From contig WJJN01000426.1 in NCBI GenBank assembly GCA_014729735.1, forward strand, positions 1-8,453: 8,453 bases of DNA, in the 5' to 3' direction. The notes beneath the pieces are model-generated. The model had not been told where the DNA came from and did no database searches. It saw only the letters and a program-made list of their open reading frames with translations. Of the stretch, positions 1 to 7,326 are shown piece by piece. Both the position numbers and the translations under genes were made by a program. Source of the DNA: Candidatus Zhuqueibacterota bacterium. GTDB taxonomy: Bacteria > Zhuqueibacterota > Zhuqueibacteria > Thermofontimicrobiales > Thiofontviventaceae. The first letter of the stretch is position 1, and each line of letters opens with the position of its first letter.

Positions 1-1497
1 ATCTTCATTTGTTTTTTTCGAGATGAATTTAAACTCATCAATTTCAAGATTTTCATCCTGGACAACATCAATACGTACCCAGAATTTCCACATCACCCGT
101 CTGATGCGGCTTTTGATGCCCTGTGTTAAATATGAATGAATTTCCGGATGAGTGTACAATTTTAAACTGCGTTCTTTGGATCCCGATCTGAAGCGTCGCA
201 TCCAGCGTTCGATATGAGTCAGCACTGTTCCTTTCGAAGTAATTCTGCCAATACCGTGACATGTGGGGCAGGTTTCACTGAAAGCAAATAACAAGCTGGG
301 ACGAACCCGTTCCCGTGTCATTTCGATCAATCCGAATTCGCTTAGCGGTGTAATATTCGCCTGCGCTCGGTCTCGTTTCAGCTCTCGTTTGAATTCATCA
401 TACAACCGCTTTCTATGCTTATCATCCTGCATATCAATGAAATCCATAACGATGATACCACCGATATCACGAAGCCGCAATTGTCGTGCAATTTCTTTCG
501 ATGCTTCCAGATTGATCCGCAGAGAATTTTCTTCATGATTTCGTCTGCCCACGAATTTGCCGCTGTTTACATCGATCGCCACCAGTGCTTCAGTGTGGTC
601 GAAAATTAAGTAACCCCCGCTTTTAAGCCAGACTTTCCGTGCGAGACTTTTTTCGATTTCCGTCTCGATTTTAAAGGCATCGAAAATGGGTGAATTCCCG
701 TTGAAATAATCGATTTTGTCGACCAAAGTCGGAGCGACATCTTTAAGGTAAGTGGTAATTTCCCGGAATAGCTTTCGATTGTCTACCACTAATCGTGTCA
801 CATCCCGCGTAAACAGATCGCGTATAACGCTGGAGGTCATTCCCATATCCTTATGTATCAGCGCCGGTGCACGACGTTTACGAACTTTGTTCTGAATTCG
901 TGTCCAGGTTTTAGTTAGCGCATTAATATCATTTTGAAGGATCCGACGACTTTTCCCCTCTGCAACTGTGCGTACAATCAACCCGAAACCGTTAGGTTTT
1001 AGCGTTCGGGCGATCTTTTTCAGCCGTCTCCGTTCACGGGCACTGTCGATTTTACGGGAAACACCTACAAGGTTAGAATCGGGTACCAAAACACAAAATC
1101 GACCCGGAATCGATAACTGAGTCGTAATGCGGGAACCCTTGGAACTGATCGGTTCTTTGATAATCTGAACGAGGATTTCCTGTCCTTCTTTAATCTGATC
1201 GACAGGTATATGTCTGTCGTCTTCGTGAAAACCATTCGTCGAATCGATGAGAGCGCTGATTGTGGAGAACGATTCACCGACATCGGAAAAATGCAGAAAT
1301 GCATCCTGCTTTTGACCGATGTTTACAAATGCTGCGCGCATTCCTTTGACGACATTTACAACTTTTCCGAGATAAATATCACCGACAGCTCTTTCATTTT
1401 CCGGTCTTTCAACGAACAGTTCCACTAATTTTTTGTTTTCGCGTATTGCAATCCGGGTTTCGCTTATTCCCGAATTGATAATAATTTCCTTTTCCAT
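1..1497 (-). CDS. rng: Ribonuclease E/G family endoribonuclease (RNase G-like), 3' end cut by window edge
   Basis: Endoribonuclease of the RNase E/G family, expected to act in the cytoplasm on rRNA maturation and mRNA decay. The minus-strand frame is open for 499 codons from ATG to the window edge with no stop. The S1 RNA-binding domain lies at about residues 37-110 (AVGDIYLGKV, then AAFVNIG and AFLHFSD). The DNase I-like catalytic core carries the Mg-binding aspartates D309 (in AIDVNSG) and D352 (in IVMDFIDM), 43 residues apart as D303 and D346 are in E. coli RNase E. The Zn-link is C410-P-T-C413. About 86 residues follow the Zn-link, close to what E. coli RNase G has, so only a few codons should be missing and there is no room for an RNase E-type degradosome scaffold unless it continues beyond the edge. 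The start is supported by an AGGAT site 5 nt upstream. It lies 16 bp behind the radical SAM gene, so the two are very probably co-transcribed. The family call is firm; RNase G rather than RNase E rests on length. Confidence 0.95.
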   Translation of the reverse strand, partial: MEKEIIINSGISETRIAIRENKKLVELFVERPENERAVGDIYLGKVVNVVKGMRAAFVNIGQKQDAFLHFSDVGESFSTISALIDSTNGFHEDDRHIPVDQIKEGQEILVQIIKEPISSKGSRITTQLSIPGRFCVLVPDSNLVGVSRKIDSARERRRLKKIARTLKPNGFGLIVRTVAEGKSRRILQNDINALTKTWTRIQNKVRKRRAPALIHKDMGMTSSVIRDLFTRDVTRLVVDNRKLFREITTYLKDVAPTLVDKIDYFNGNSPIFDAFKIETEIEKSLARKVWLKSGGYLIFDHTEALVAIDVNSGKFVGRRNHEENSLRINLEASKEIARQLRLRDIGGIIVMDFIDMQDDKHRKRLYDEFKRELKRDRAQANITPLSEFGLIEMTRERVRPSLLFAFSETCPTCHGIGRITSKGTVLTHIERWMRRFRSGSKERSLKLYTHPEIHSYLTQGIKSRIRRVMWKFWVRIDVVQDENLEIDEFKFISKKTNED

Positions 1498-1513
1498 AAT
1501 ATCCTATCTTCAT

Positions 1514-4090
1514 TTAAATTTCCAATGGGGTTGCGCGTACGTTACCATGCTGAATGAATAATCCGGTACGGGTAACTCTGGTAAGAGCAATCTCCTCTTC
1601 CGAAAAATCAAGCAGAGACGCAAGTATTTCGCTGATGCGTACTGTTCTGCCATCGATGATATTCGTCGACACGAGCAGGGTATCCGGTCGAGTGTCCGTT
1701 TGAATATTGCCAATGAACGGTTTGATGTCCAGAGACTGTATCGTTCCTTTTCGCGGACGCTCGACTAAAATTTCAGTACGCTCATTATATTCAGCGATTA
1801 AATGATTAAGATAGGATTGGTCAAAATTTTCAATTGATTTGATGGTATATTCTGCGCGATTAATCACAGATACCAGTGAGTCTGTTTTCCCAAATAATGT
1901 TTTGGCATTTTCTATTTGAAGCCCATCCGGAAGTTTCCGATTCAATAAAAATCCAATGTTGGTTTCCCGGTTTCGGTAAAGGTATACATCCATATATTCG
2001 GCATCGCTGGTATATCCCATCGGTAGTGATGGACCGAAAGATAATTTGGGATGCGGATTATACCCTTGCGTATAAACCAATTGTACACCAGCCCGTCGAA
2101 AAGCACGTTCAAACAGTCGGATCAAATCCAGATGTGAAGTAAAACGAAGGGCATCGGATTTGGAATATTGCAGCCGGATATTGTAAACCGACGGCTCGAC
2201 CACTTGTTTTACCAGCTTTTTCCCACGACCGAAATTAGTCGGCTGCAACCGGGCACTTTGGTCAAATTCTTTCTTAGCGATAATCTCTTTGCAGGCAGGA
2301 TGCTCGATCAAACCACAGGCGTTACAACCACTTGATTTGCAATCATCGGTGGTTTTGCCCTGCATTGCCTTTTGATATTCGCGTTTCAGGAAACTTTTGG
2401 TTACTCCTTTTTTTATATGATCCCACGGCAATACCGCATCAAGATCGAGTTGTTCGACGTATTGCTGAGGATCTATTCCGGATGACTCGAACGCTTGAAT
2501 CCACATATCAAATTTGAAATGATCGCTCCAGGCGTCAAATTTGGCTCCAAGCTCCCATGCTTTTGTGATGACCTGACTCAGGCTTCGATCTCCTCTGCCC
2601 AAAACAGCTTCTAAAAATGAAACTTCCGGATCTCTCCAGGTAAGCCTCACCCGCCTGTGCCGAATCCGCTGTCGTAAATAATTGATTTTTCTGTTGAATT
2701 CAGCGACGCTATTCTGCGCCAGCCACTGAAACGGTGTATGCGGTTTTGGCGCAAATGGCGAAATCGACACATTAATCGAAGTGTTTTTATATTTGCTGGC
2801 AATGCCGGCAAGTTTATGAATAAGAGATATCATGCCTTCGAGATCTTCATCGGTCTCGGTGGGATGACCGATCATGAAATAAAGTTTCACGACGTTCCAG
2901 CCTTCATCAAAGGCTAGTGTTACGGCTCTGATTAAGTCGTTGTTCGTATTATTTTTGTTTATAACTGCTCGAAGACATTCAGTGCCTGCCTCAGGTGCCA
3001 GCGTAAGTCCTGACTTTTTGACGGTCTTGGCAAATTTTGCCAGTTCCGGAGTGAATGTTTCTGCTCTTAACGACGGAAAAGATACATTCACATTATTATC
3101 GTTCAGAGACTGAGTTAATCTGGTCATTAATTCCTGAAGCTGGCTATAATCGGAAGTTGAGAGTGAAACCAGAGATAATTCTTCATAGCCGGTGTTTTTA
3201 ATAACTTTTTTTGCTTTGTTCAGCAAATCTTCGACCGATCGTTCTCTGACCGGGCGATAGATGAATCCAGCATTACAAAAGCGGCATCCTCTGGTACAGC
3301 CGCGCATGATTTCCATTGCATAGCGATCATGCGTAATTTCGATAAGAGGGATCAATGGATTGTCCGGGTAATTATCCGGCTTCAAACCATCTGCGATTCT
3401 CGCTTCGATTTTAGTTGGAATGTCATCGAACTGTGGCAGAGGTCCGCTCGCATCGGTTCTGTAAAATTGTGGAACATATACACCTGCTATTTGTGCCAGG
3501 TCATTCAAAACAGCCTGCCGATTTTTATTTTCCTTTTTCCCCCGATTGATGACTTCAGCGATTTCAAGCACCACCTCTTCGCCGTCTCCAATGATAACTG
3601 CGTCAATAAAATCGGCAACCGGTTCAGGATTAAATGCACAGGGTCCCCCACCCAGTACATACGGATCACTGTCCCGCCGATCCCGGGAATGCAATGGAAT
3701 GTTTCCCAAATCAAGAATGTTCAATATATTGGTGTAGTGAAGCTCGTACTGTAATGTAAAACCGAGAATATCAAAGCGGTTTAACGGATATTTTGATTCA
3801 AGGGAAAATAATTGTAATCCACGATCTCTTAATATTTCTTCCAGATCATGTCCCGGAGCAAATATCCGTTCTGCTGCGATGTTTTTTCTTTTGTTTAGAA
3901 TATGGTACAGTATCTCGAACCCAATATAAGACATCCCCAATTCATAAAGATCGGGAAAGACGAGAGCAAAACTCACATCAATTTTTGACCAATCCTTTTT
4001 AATAACATTCATCTCGTTACCAAGATACCGTCCGGGTTTGGTAACTAACGGAATAATTTGATTGGTTAAAATTTCTTCAAAACTCTTCAT
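1514..4090 (-). CDS. TIGR03960-type radical SAM protein fused to a TIGR03936/DUF2344 domain, function unknown
   Basis: 858-residue two-part protein. Residues about 1-200 resemble the Rossmann-like cobalamin-binding region of B12-type radical SAM proteins (LGFTLQYE at 109-116, GGGPCAFNPEP at 147-157, GDGEE at 168-172), but I see no DxHxxG cobalamin ligand motif. The radical SAM core follows, with the 4Fe-4S motif CxxxCxxC at C265, C269 and C272 and a likely SAM-binding LAPEAGTE stretch further on. A cysteine cluster at C584, C589, C592 and C600 separates the core from the C-terminal DUF2344 domain (about 636-858, with RFTSHLDL and QGYNPHPKLSFGPSLP). In many bacteria the two parts are separate adjacent genes; here they are fused. 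The first Met is preferred because the conserved-looking KPGRYLGNE segment lies before the next Met (residue 27), although no good Shine-Dalgarno is visible. It precedes rng by 16 bp. No substrate is known for the family; the linkage to RNase G suggests, by inference only, an RNA or ribosome-related modification. Confidence 0.93.
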   Translation of the reverse strand: MKSFEEILTNQIIPLVTKPGRYLGNEMNVIKKDWSKIDVSFALVFPDLYELGMSYIGFEILYHILNKRKNIAAERIFAPGHDLEEILRDRGLQLFSLESKYPLNRFDILGFTLQYELHYTNILNILDLGNIPLHSRDRRDSDPYVLGGGPCAFNPEPVADFIDAVIIGDGEEVVLEIAEVINRGKKENKNRQAVLNDLAQIAGVYVPQFYRTDASGPLPQFDDIPTKIEARIADGLKPDNYPDNPLIPLIEITHDRYAMEIMRGCTRGCRFCNAGFIYRPVRERSVEDLLNKAKKVIKNTGYEELSLVSLSTSDYSQLQELMTRLTQSLNDNNVNVSFPSLRAETFTPELAKFAKTVKKSGLTLAPEAGTECLRAVINKNNTNNDLIRAVTLAFDEGWNVVKLYFMIGHPTETDEDLEGMISLIHKLAGIASKYKNTSINVSISPFAPKPHTPFQWLAQNSVAEFNRKINYLRQRIRHRRVRLTWRDPEVSFLEAVLGRGDRSLSQVITKAWELGAKFDAWSDHFKFDMWIQAFESSGIDPQQYVEQLDLDAVLPWDHIKKGVTKSFLKREYQKAMQGKTTDDCKSSGCNACGLIEHPACKEIIAKKEFDQSARLQPTNFGRGKKLVKQVVEPSVYNIRLQYSKSDALRFTSHLDLIRLFERAFRRAGVQLVYTQGYNPHPKLSFGPSLPMGYTSDAEYMDVYLYRNRETNIGFLLNRKLPDGLQIENAKTLFGKTDSLVSVINRAEYTIKSIENFDQSYLNHLIAEYNERTEILVERPRKGTIQSLDIKPFIGNIQTDTRPDTLLVSTNIIDGRTVRISEILASLLDFSEEEIALTRVTRTGLFIQHGNVRATPLEI

Positions 4091-4104
4091 TTAATGCTAT
4101 TATT

Positions 4105-4239
4105 GGGAACTGTATCATAAGTCTGATTTTTTGTAAATTGCCATTCCGGGCTTCTCCCGAAATCTCCTAATTATTAAAACGTTAGGGGATTCCTGCACTC
4201 GCAGGAATGACAACAAAAAAATGACTTTTGATACAGCCC
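4105..4239. repeat. MITE-like inverted-repeat element with internal hairpins
   Basis: Two arms form an imperfect long inverted repeat. The outer ends, 4110-4123 (CTGTATCATAAGTC) and 4223-4236 (GACTTTTGATACAG), match at 13 of 14 positions as inverted repeats, bordered by GGG (4105-4107) and CCC (4237-4239). Moving inward, both arms carry a T-run followed by TTGT and then a CATTCC hairpin: a weak one at about 4142-4163 and a perfect one at 4189-4208. The centre (about 4168-4184) is AT-rich. No convincing target-site duplication is visible. The size, terminal repeats, lack of coding capacity and CATTCC..GGAAT hairpin resemble non-autonomous miniature elements found dispersed in many bacterial genomes. 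Whether it is multicopy cannot be seen from one window. Confidence 0.6.
4189..4208. repeat. Perfect 8-bp stem hairpin ATTCCTGC-ACTC-GCAGGAAT
   Basis: An exact inverted repeat with a 4-nt loop inside the right arm of the MITE-like element. The ATTCC(N)GGAAT layout over 20 bp resembles the widespread CATTCCCGCGAAAGCGGGAATCC-type bacterial repeats and the layout of neisserial dRS3 repeats (ATTCCC-N8-GGGAAT). It lies about 100 bp upstream of the radical SAM start codon, so the RNA of that operon may carry it if transcription begins upstream of the element. Confidence 0.7.
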
Positions 4240-4400
4240 TTAAATTTATATCAAAAATCTTGTTAATTTCTATAAGCTGGAAATAATGAATTACCCTTCC
4301 ATAGAATTGCTCCATGAAAGGGTAAGCTTTTCAGTTATCTTTAATTAAGTTAAGCGCTATTTTGTTCCCAAAATAAAAATTTTAGTGAAAATATTAAAAT
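4240..4400. other. AT-rich intergenic remainder without genes
   Basis: Together with the MITE-like element this makes up the 310-bp gap between the radical SAM gene and the oxidoreductase operon. Apart from the 4291-4325 hairpin and a small inverted repeat at 4359-4374 (ATTTTG-TTCC-CAAAAT), I see no coding sequence and no convincing promoter for the radical SAM-rng unit. That promoter should lie somewhere between 4091 and 4290. Confidence 0.6.
4291..4325 (-). terminator. Hairpin downstream of the oxidoreductase operon, probable terminator or 3'-end stabiliser
   Basis: A 14-bp stem (arms 4291-4304 and 4312-4325) with a 7-nt loop. Read as minus-strand RNA, the two non-Watson-Crick positions (4299/4317 and 4303/4313) become G-U wobbles, so the stem is fully paired. 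Read as plus-strand RNA, the same positions are C-A and A-C mismatches. This asymmetry indicates that the structure works in transcripts coming from the oxidoreductase operon, whose stop codon is 75 bp upstream. The sequence after the stem on the minus strand (TTCATTATTTCC) is only moderately U-rich, so factor-independent termination may be weak. Confidence 0.6.
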
Positions 4401-5837
4401 TTATCGGGAATAATTTTCACGGATGTATTTGACGCCCTCTTTAATAGCTTTCAAATTGGTGTCTACCAGATGTTTCTTCTTGATCGCGAGCGGGACGATC
4501 TCGAACAGGCTTTTATAATCGATCAGCTTTGTATATTCCAGATACGCGCCCAGGCATACCATATTCGCGGCAGCAGTAAGACCTAGTCCCGAAGCGATCT
4601 CGGTCAATGGAATGTAGAGAACATCCACATCATCGCGCTTTACCCTGCGATCCACGATGGATGTATTCACGATGATCAATCCGTTCGGTTGAACATCGTC
4701 CTCGAAAGCATCCAGTGAGGGACCGTTCATCACGATAAGCACGTTCGGATTGGTCGTGAGCGGAGAACCGATCCGGCTGTTCGAAAGAATAACGCTGCAA
4801 TTTGCTGTTCCGCCGCGCATTTCCGGTCCGTAAGAGGGGATCCAGGTAACTTCCAGATTTTCATTCATTGCACAGGCTGCCATCACAACGCCGGCAGACA
4901 GCACGCCCTGACCGCCAAAGCCGGCAATCTTCATGAATTGCGTCGGAAAATTTTCGATGAATGAAGCCGGTACTTGTTTCTTCTCCCCCAATTGACTTAA
5001 GCCAAGAACATCGAGGACTTCCTGATCCGAATAATCCCGCTGTTCGATTTCCATGGATTCACGTTGATCGGAAACATCCTTGAATGCCTGAACCGGGAAA
5101 TAGGGCATCATGTGCTGTTGAATCCATTTCTGCGAATCCACCGGCGTGATTTTCCATCCGGTGGGACATGGAGCCAGGACTTCGACAAAAGAAAATCCTT
5201 TTTTATCAATCTGATTTTTGATGGCTTTTCGAATGGCACGTTTGGTATGATTGATCGTTTTAAAATCAACGAGCGCGGTTCGCTCCACATAAACCGGGGC
5301 TTCGAGAGTAGCAATGATTTCTGACATCCGGATGGGATAGCCTTCGTTTTCGATTTTTCTGCCATAAGGACTGGTTGTTGTTTTTTGTCCCACCAGCGTG
5401 GTGGGAGCCATCTGTCCGCCGGTCATTCCGTAAATAGCATTATTTACGAAAATGACTGTCATATTCTCACCGCGGTTGGCTGCCTGTAGAATTTCATCGC
5501 CGCCTATTGCCGCCAGATCGCCATCGCCCTGATAAGAAATGACAATGCTTTCCGGATTCGAACGTTTCAAACCAGTGGCAACTGCCGGAGCGCGACCATG
5601 CGCCGCCTGAATATTTCCTGTATCGAAATAATAATATGCAAAGACAGAGCAACCTACCGGCGAAACGATAATCGACCGATCATCCACTCCGAATTCGGAG
5701 AGTGCTTCGGTGATAATTTTATGTAGATTCCCGTGTCCACATCCGGGACAATAATGCGTTGTTTCTTGCTGGGTTTTCCCCTTGCGTTCAAATTTATCGT
5801 AAAAGGCTTTTGGTTTTTCTAATACTGCTGCCTTCAT
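4401..5837 (-). CDS. 2-oxoacid:ferredoxin oxidoreductase, fused beta (TPP-binding) and gamma subunits
   Basis: Catalytic subunit of a ferredoxin-dependent 2-oxoacid oxidoreductase, 478 residues. Residues about 22-255 are the beta part. Likely 4Fe-4S ligands are C30 and C33 (in CPGCGHG), C63 (in VGCS) and C224 (in APCPTGW). The thiamine diphosphate/Mg motif runs from G104-D-G-D107 to N132-N133. A polar linker (about 256-298) leads into the gamma part, with GFGGQGV at 306-312 and SYGPEMRGG at 335-343, typical of the CoA- and interaction-related gamma domain. In most bacteria and archaea beta and gamma are separate genes; here they form one chain. The start is well supported by AAGGAG 6 nt upstream (5844-5849). 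It is the last gene of a three-gene operon, 15 bp after the alpha subunit. The beta sequence alone cannot separate 2-oxoisovalerate from 2-oxoglutarate specificity; the alpha subunit favours VOR. Confidence 0.93.
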   Translation of the reverse strand: MKAAVLEKPKAFYDKFERKGKTQQETTHYCPGCGHGNLHKIITEALSEFGVDDRSIIVSPVGCSVFAYYYFDTGNIQAAHGRAPAVATGLKRSNPESIVISYQGDGDLAAIGGDEILQAANRGENMTVIFVNNAIYGMTGGQMAPTTLVGQKTTTSPYGRKIENEGYPIRMSEIIATLEAPVYVERTALVDFKTINHTKRAIRKAIKNQIDKKGFSFVEVLAPCPTGWKITPVDSQKWIQQHMMPYFPVQAFKDVSDQRESMEIEQRDYSDQEVLDVLGLSQLGEKKQVPASFIENFPTQFMKIAGFGGQGVLSAGVVMAACAMNENLEVTWIPSYGPEMRGGTANCSVILSNSRIGSPLTTNPNVLIVMNGPSLDAFEDDVQPNGLIIVNTSIVDRRVKRDDVDVLYIPLTEIASGLGLTAAANMVCLGAYLEYTKLIDYKSLFEIVPLAIKKKHLVDTNLKAIKEGVKYIRENYSR

Positions 5838-5852
5838 TGCATTCTCCTTAAT

Positions 5853-6896
5853 TTATATGAATTTTTTTACAACGTCGACAATTTCATCAACAGAGGGTAC
5901 AGCACCTCCCATTCGGTTGTAAAAATGAACATCCTTTCTGCCGTTAACGGCAAGTTTCACATCATCGATCATTTGACCGTTGCTGAGTTCAACAACGAGA
6001 AAACTTTTGACAGAATCCGCAGCCTGGGAGATGAAATCCGACGGAAAAGGAAATAACGTAATCGGTCGAATAAGTCCGACCTTTTTATCCTGCTTTCTGA
6101 GGATTTCCATGACATTCAATAAAATGCGGGAAATAATTCCATAGCCGACGAGAACGATGTCCGCATCTTCAGTATTCAGGGCTTCGTAGAGTACTTCATT
6201 TTCAGCGATGGTTTGGTATTTTTTCTGCAGCTTTTTATTGTGCTCTTCTTCCAGATGGGTATTCATTAAAATCGATGTCACCAGGTTTTTTTTGCTCTTT
6301 TCATCTCCATATAATGCCCATTCCTTATACGGAACTTTTTTACGGGTGGTAGGGAATTCAACCGGCTCCATCATCTGCCCAATATAGGCATCCGTAATAA
6401 CAATGCATGGATTGCGATAGATGTCGGCGAGCTCGAAGGCTTTCATCGTCAGATCGCACATTTCCTGAGCCGAATTCGGTGCGAGCACGATATTGCGATA
6501 GTTCCCATGTCCGCCACCTTTTACCATCTGATTGTAATCTCCCTGTTCAGGCCAGATATTTCCCAATCCGGGACCAGCCCGCATAATGTCGGCGATAACA
6601 CACGGCAATTCGGCACCGGCACAATAAGAAATTCCCTCCTGTTTCAGACTCAAGCCCGGTCCGGAAGATGCTGTCATAACCCGCTTTCCGGCAGCAGATG
6701 CACCATAAACCATGTTGATTGCCGCAACTTCGCTTTCTGCCTGAACAAAGGTGCCTCCTAATAAAGGAAAGTAATATGCAGCCGCCTGAGCAATTTCACT
6801 TGCCGGCGTGATGGGATATCCGAAATAGAGACTACAGCCTGCCATTAAAGCGCCTTTAATTACTGCTTCGTTTCCCTTAATAAGCTCTTTCTGCAT
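5853..6896 (-). CDS. vorB: 2-oxoacid:ferredoxin oxidoreductase alpha subunit, VorB-like
   Basis: Alpha subunit (347 residues, normal family length) of a 2-oxoacid:ferredoxin oxidoreductase, which with the beta-gamma partner decarboxylates a 2-oxoacid to an acyl-CoA and passes electrons to ferredoxin. Domain I has YFGYPITPASEI (24-35), QAESEVAAINMVYGA (52-66) with the Glu pair expected near the thiamine ring, and the SSGPG loop at 77-81. GPGLGNIWPEQGDYNQ and KGGGHGNYRNIVLAP follow, strongly reminiscent of proteins annotated as 3-methyl-2-oxobutanoate dehydrogenase subunit VorB. Domain II near the C-terminus has VLVGYGIISR and GLIRPITLFPFP. Its ATG shares one base with the stop of the ferredoxin-like gene (TAATG), pointing to translational coupling, and a GGGAG site lies inside the end of that gene. 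Substrate preference (branched-chain against 2-oxoglutarate) is inferred from overall resemblance only. Confidence 0.93.
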   Translation of the reverse strand: MQKELIKGNEAVIKGALMAGCSLYFGYPITPASEIAQAAAYYFPLLGGTFVQAESEVAAINMVYGASAAGKRVMTASSGPGLSLKQEGISYCAGAELPCVIADIMRAGPGLGNIWPEQGDYNQMVKGGGHGNYRNIVLAPNSAQEMCDLTMKAFELADIYRNPCIVITDAYIGQMMEPVEFPTTRKKVPYKEWALYGDEKSKKNLVTSILMNTHLEEEHNKKLQKKYQTIAENEVLYEALNTEDADIVLVGYGIISRILLNVMEILRKQDKKVGLIRPITLFPFPSDFISQAADSVKSFLVVELSNGQMIDDVKLAVNGRKDVHFYNRMGGAVPSVDEIVDVVKKFI

Positions 6897-7150
6897 TATT
6901 TTTTCTCCCTCACTTTTTTATAGACAATTATTGCTCCGGGTTCGGGACACGCATAAAAACAGATTCCGCAACCAGTACAGCCCTCGCCACTATATTTCGC
7001 ATATTTGTATCCCAGTTCATTGAATTTATCTGTAAATTCGATGCAGTCTTTCGGACAATGCTCGATACATAAACCACAACCTTTGCATAAATTACTAACG
7101 ACTTTCATTGAAGGAAGAGATAAATCTATCTCGACATATTCTTCAGTCAT
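6896..7150 (-). CDS. 2-oxoacid:ferredoxin oxidoreductase delta subunit, 2x[4Fe-4S] ferredoxin-like
   Basis: 84-residue cytoplasmic electron-transfer subunit with two 4Fe-4S binding motifs: C22, C25, C28, C32 (CKGCGLCIEHCP) and C58, C61, C64, C68 (CTGCGICFYACP). An additional C36 follows the first motif. The tail is basic (KKVREKK). This is the typical delta subunit that accepts electrons from the catalytic beta cluster and hands them to free ferredoxin. It is the first gene of the operon, with AAGGAG at 7158-7163 placed 7 nt from ATG; the internal Met at residue 15 has no such site. The stop overlaps the alpha start by one base. Its position ahead of a VorB-like alpha is the usual VOR/KOR arrangement. 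A general ferredoxin is an unlikely alternative given the coupling. Confidence 0.94.
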   Translation of the reverse strand: MTEEYVEIDLSLPSMKVVSNLCKGCGLCIEHCPKDCIEFTDKFNELGYKYAKYSGEGCTGCGICFYACPEPGAIIVYKKVREKK

Positions 7151-7180
7151 GCTTTTTCTCCTTACATCTATTAGGAATTT

Positions 7181-7209
7181 ATTGTATACTTTGGAATTTT
7201 ATTTTGCAA
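7181..7209 (-). promoter_or_regulatory. Proximal sigma70-type promoter of the oxidoreductase operon
   Basis: On the minus strand, TTGCAA (7204-7209), a 17-bp spacer and TACAAT (7181-7186). Each box differs from consensus at one or two positions and the spacer is optimal. A start near 7174 would leave a short leader of about 25 nt containing the AAGGAG site. The region is AT-rich, so a chance match is possible. Confidence 0.55.
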
Positions 7210-7251
7210 ATCTCTTGAATCACATTATTTGATTAAATAGGGGTCACTTTT

Positions 7252-7280
7252 ATTATAACACTTTTTTACCATTTATGCAA
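7252..7280 (-). promoter_or_regulatory. Distal sigma70-type promoter of the oxidoreductase operon
   Basis: On the minus strand, TTGCAT (7275-7280), exactly 17 bp, then a perfect TATAAT (7252-7257). This is the strongest promoter match in the window. A start near 7245 gives a leader of about 95 nt before the ferredoxin-like gene; I see no riboswitch-like structure in that leader. Transcription passes over the proximal promoter 71 bp downstream. Confidence 0.72.
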
Positions 7281-7326
7281 GGATTTTTTCAATAGCAAAA
7301 ATTGTCGGTTCGGGGTGTAGCATTTG

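Noticed and set aside
68..609. Several short reading frames on both strands
   Set aside because: All overlap the open RNase G frame, which contains the catalytic and Zn-link motifs in order.
3329..3754. Plus-strand 141-codon reading frame
   Set aside because: It is antisense to the well-conserved radical SAM gene, with no recognisable domain and a Cys/Trp/Ile-rich composition of the sort seen in shadow frames.
4091..4290. Promoter for the radical SAM-rng unit, e.g. TTTACA and TATGAT boxes inside the element on the minus strand
   Set aside because: The spacer is 12 bp (or 15 bp to a poor GATACA box), so the match is not better than chance in AT-rich DNA.
4115..4315. Minus-strand 66-codon reading frame in the intergenic gap
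   Set aside because: It runs straight through the inverted-repeat element; the SFLRVQES-like stretch is the usual spurious translation of CATTCCTGC-type repeats, and part of the frame lies in the terminator hairpin. It has no ribosome binding site.
4359..4374. Small hairpin ATTTTG-TTCC-CAAAAT as a terminator
   Set aside because: The stem is only 6 bp, AT-rich, and not followed by a U-tract in the direction of the oxidoreductase operon; the 4291-4325 hairpin is a much better candidate.
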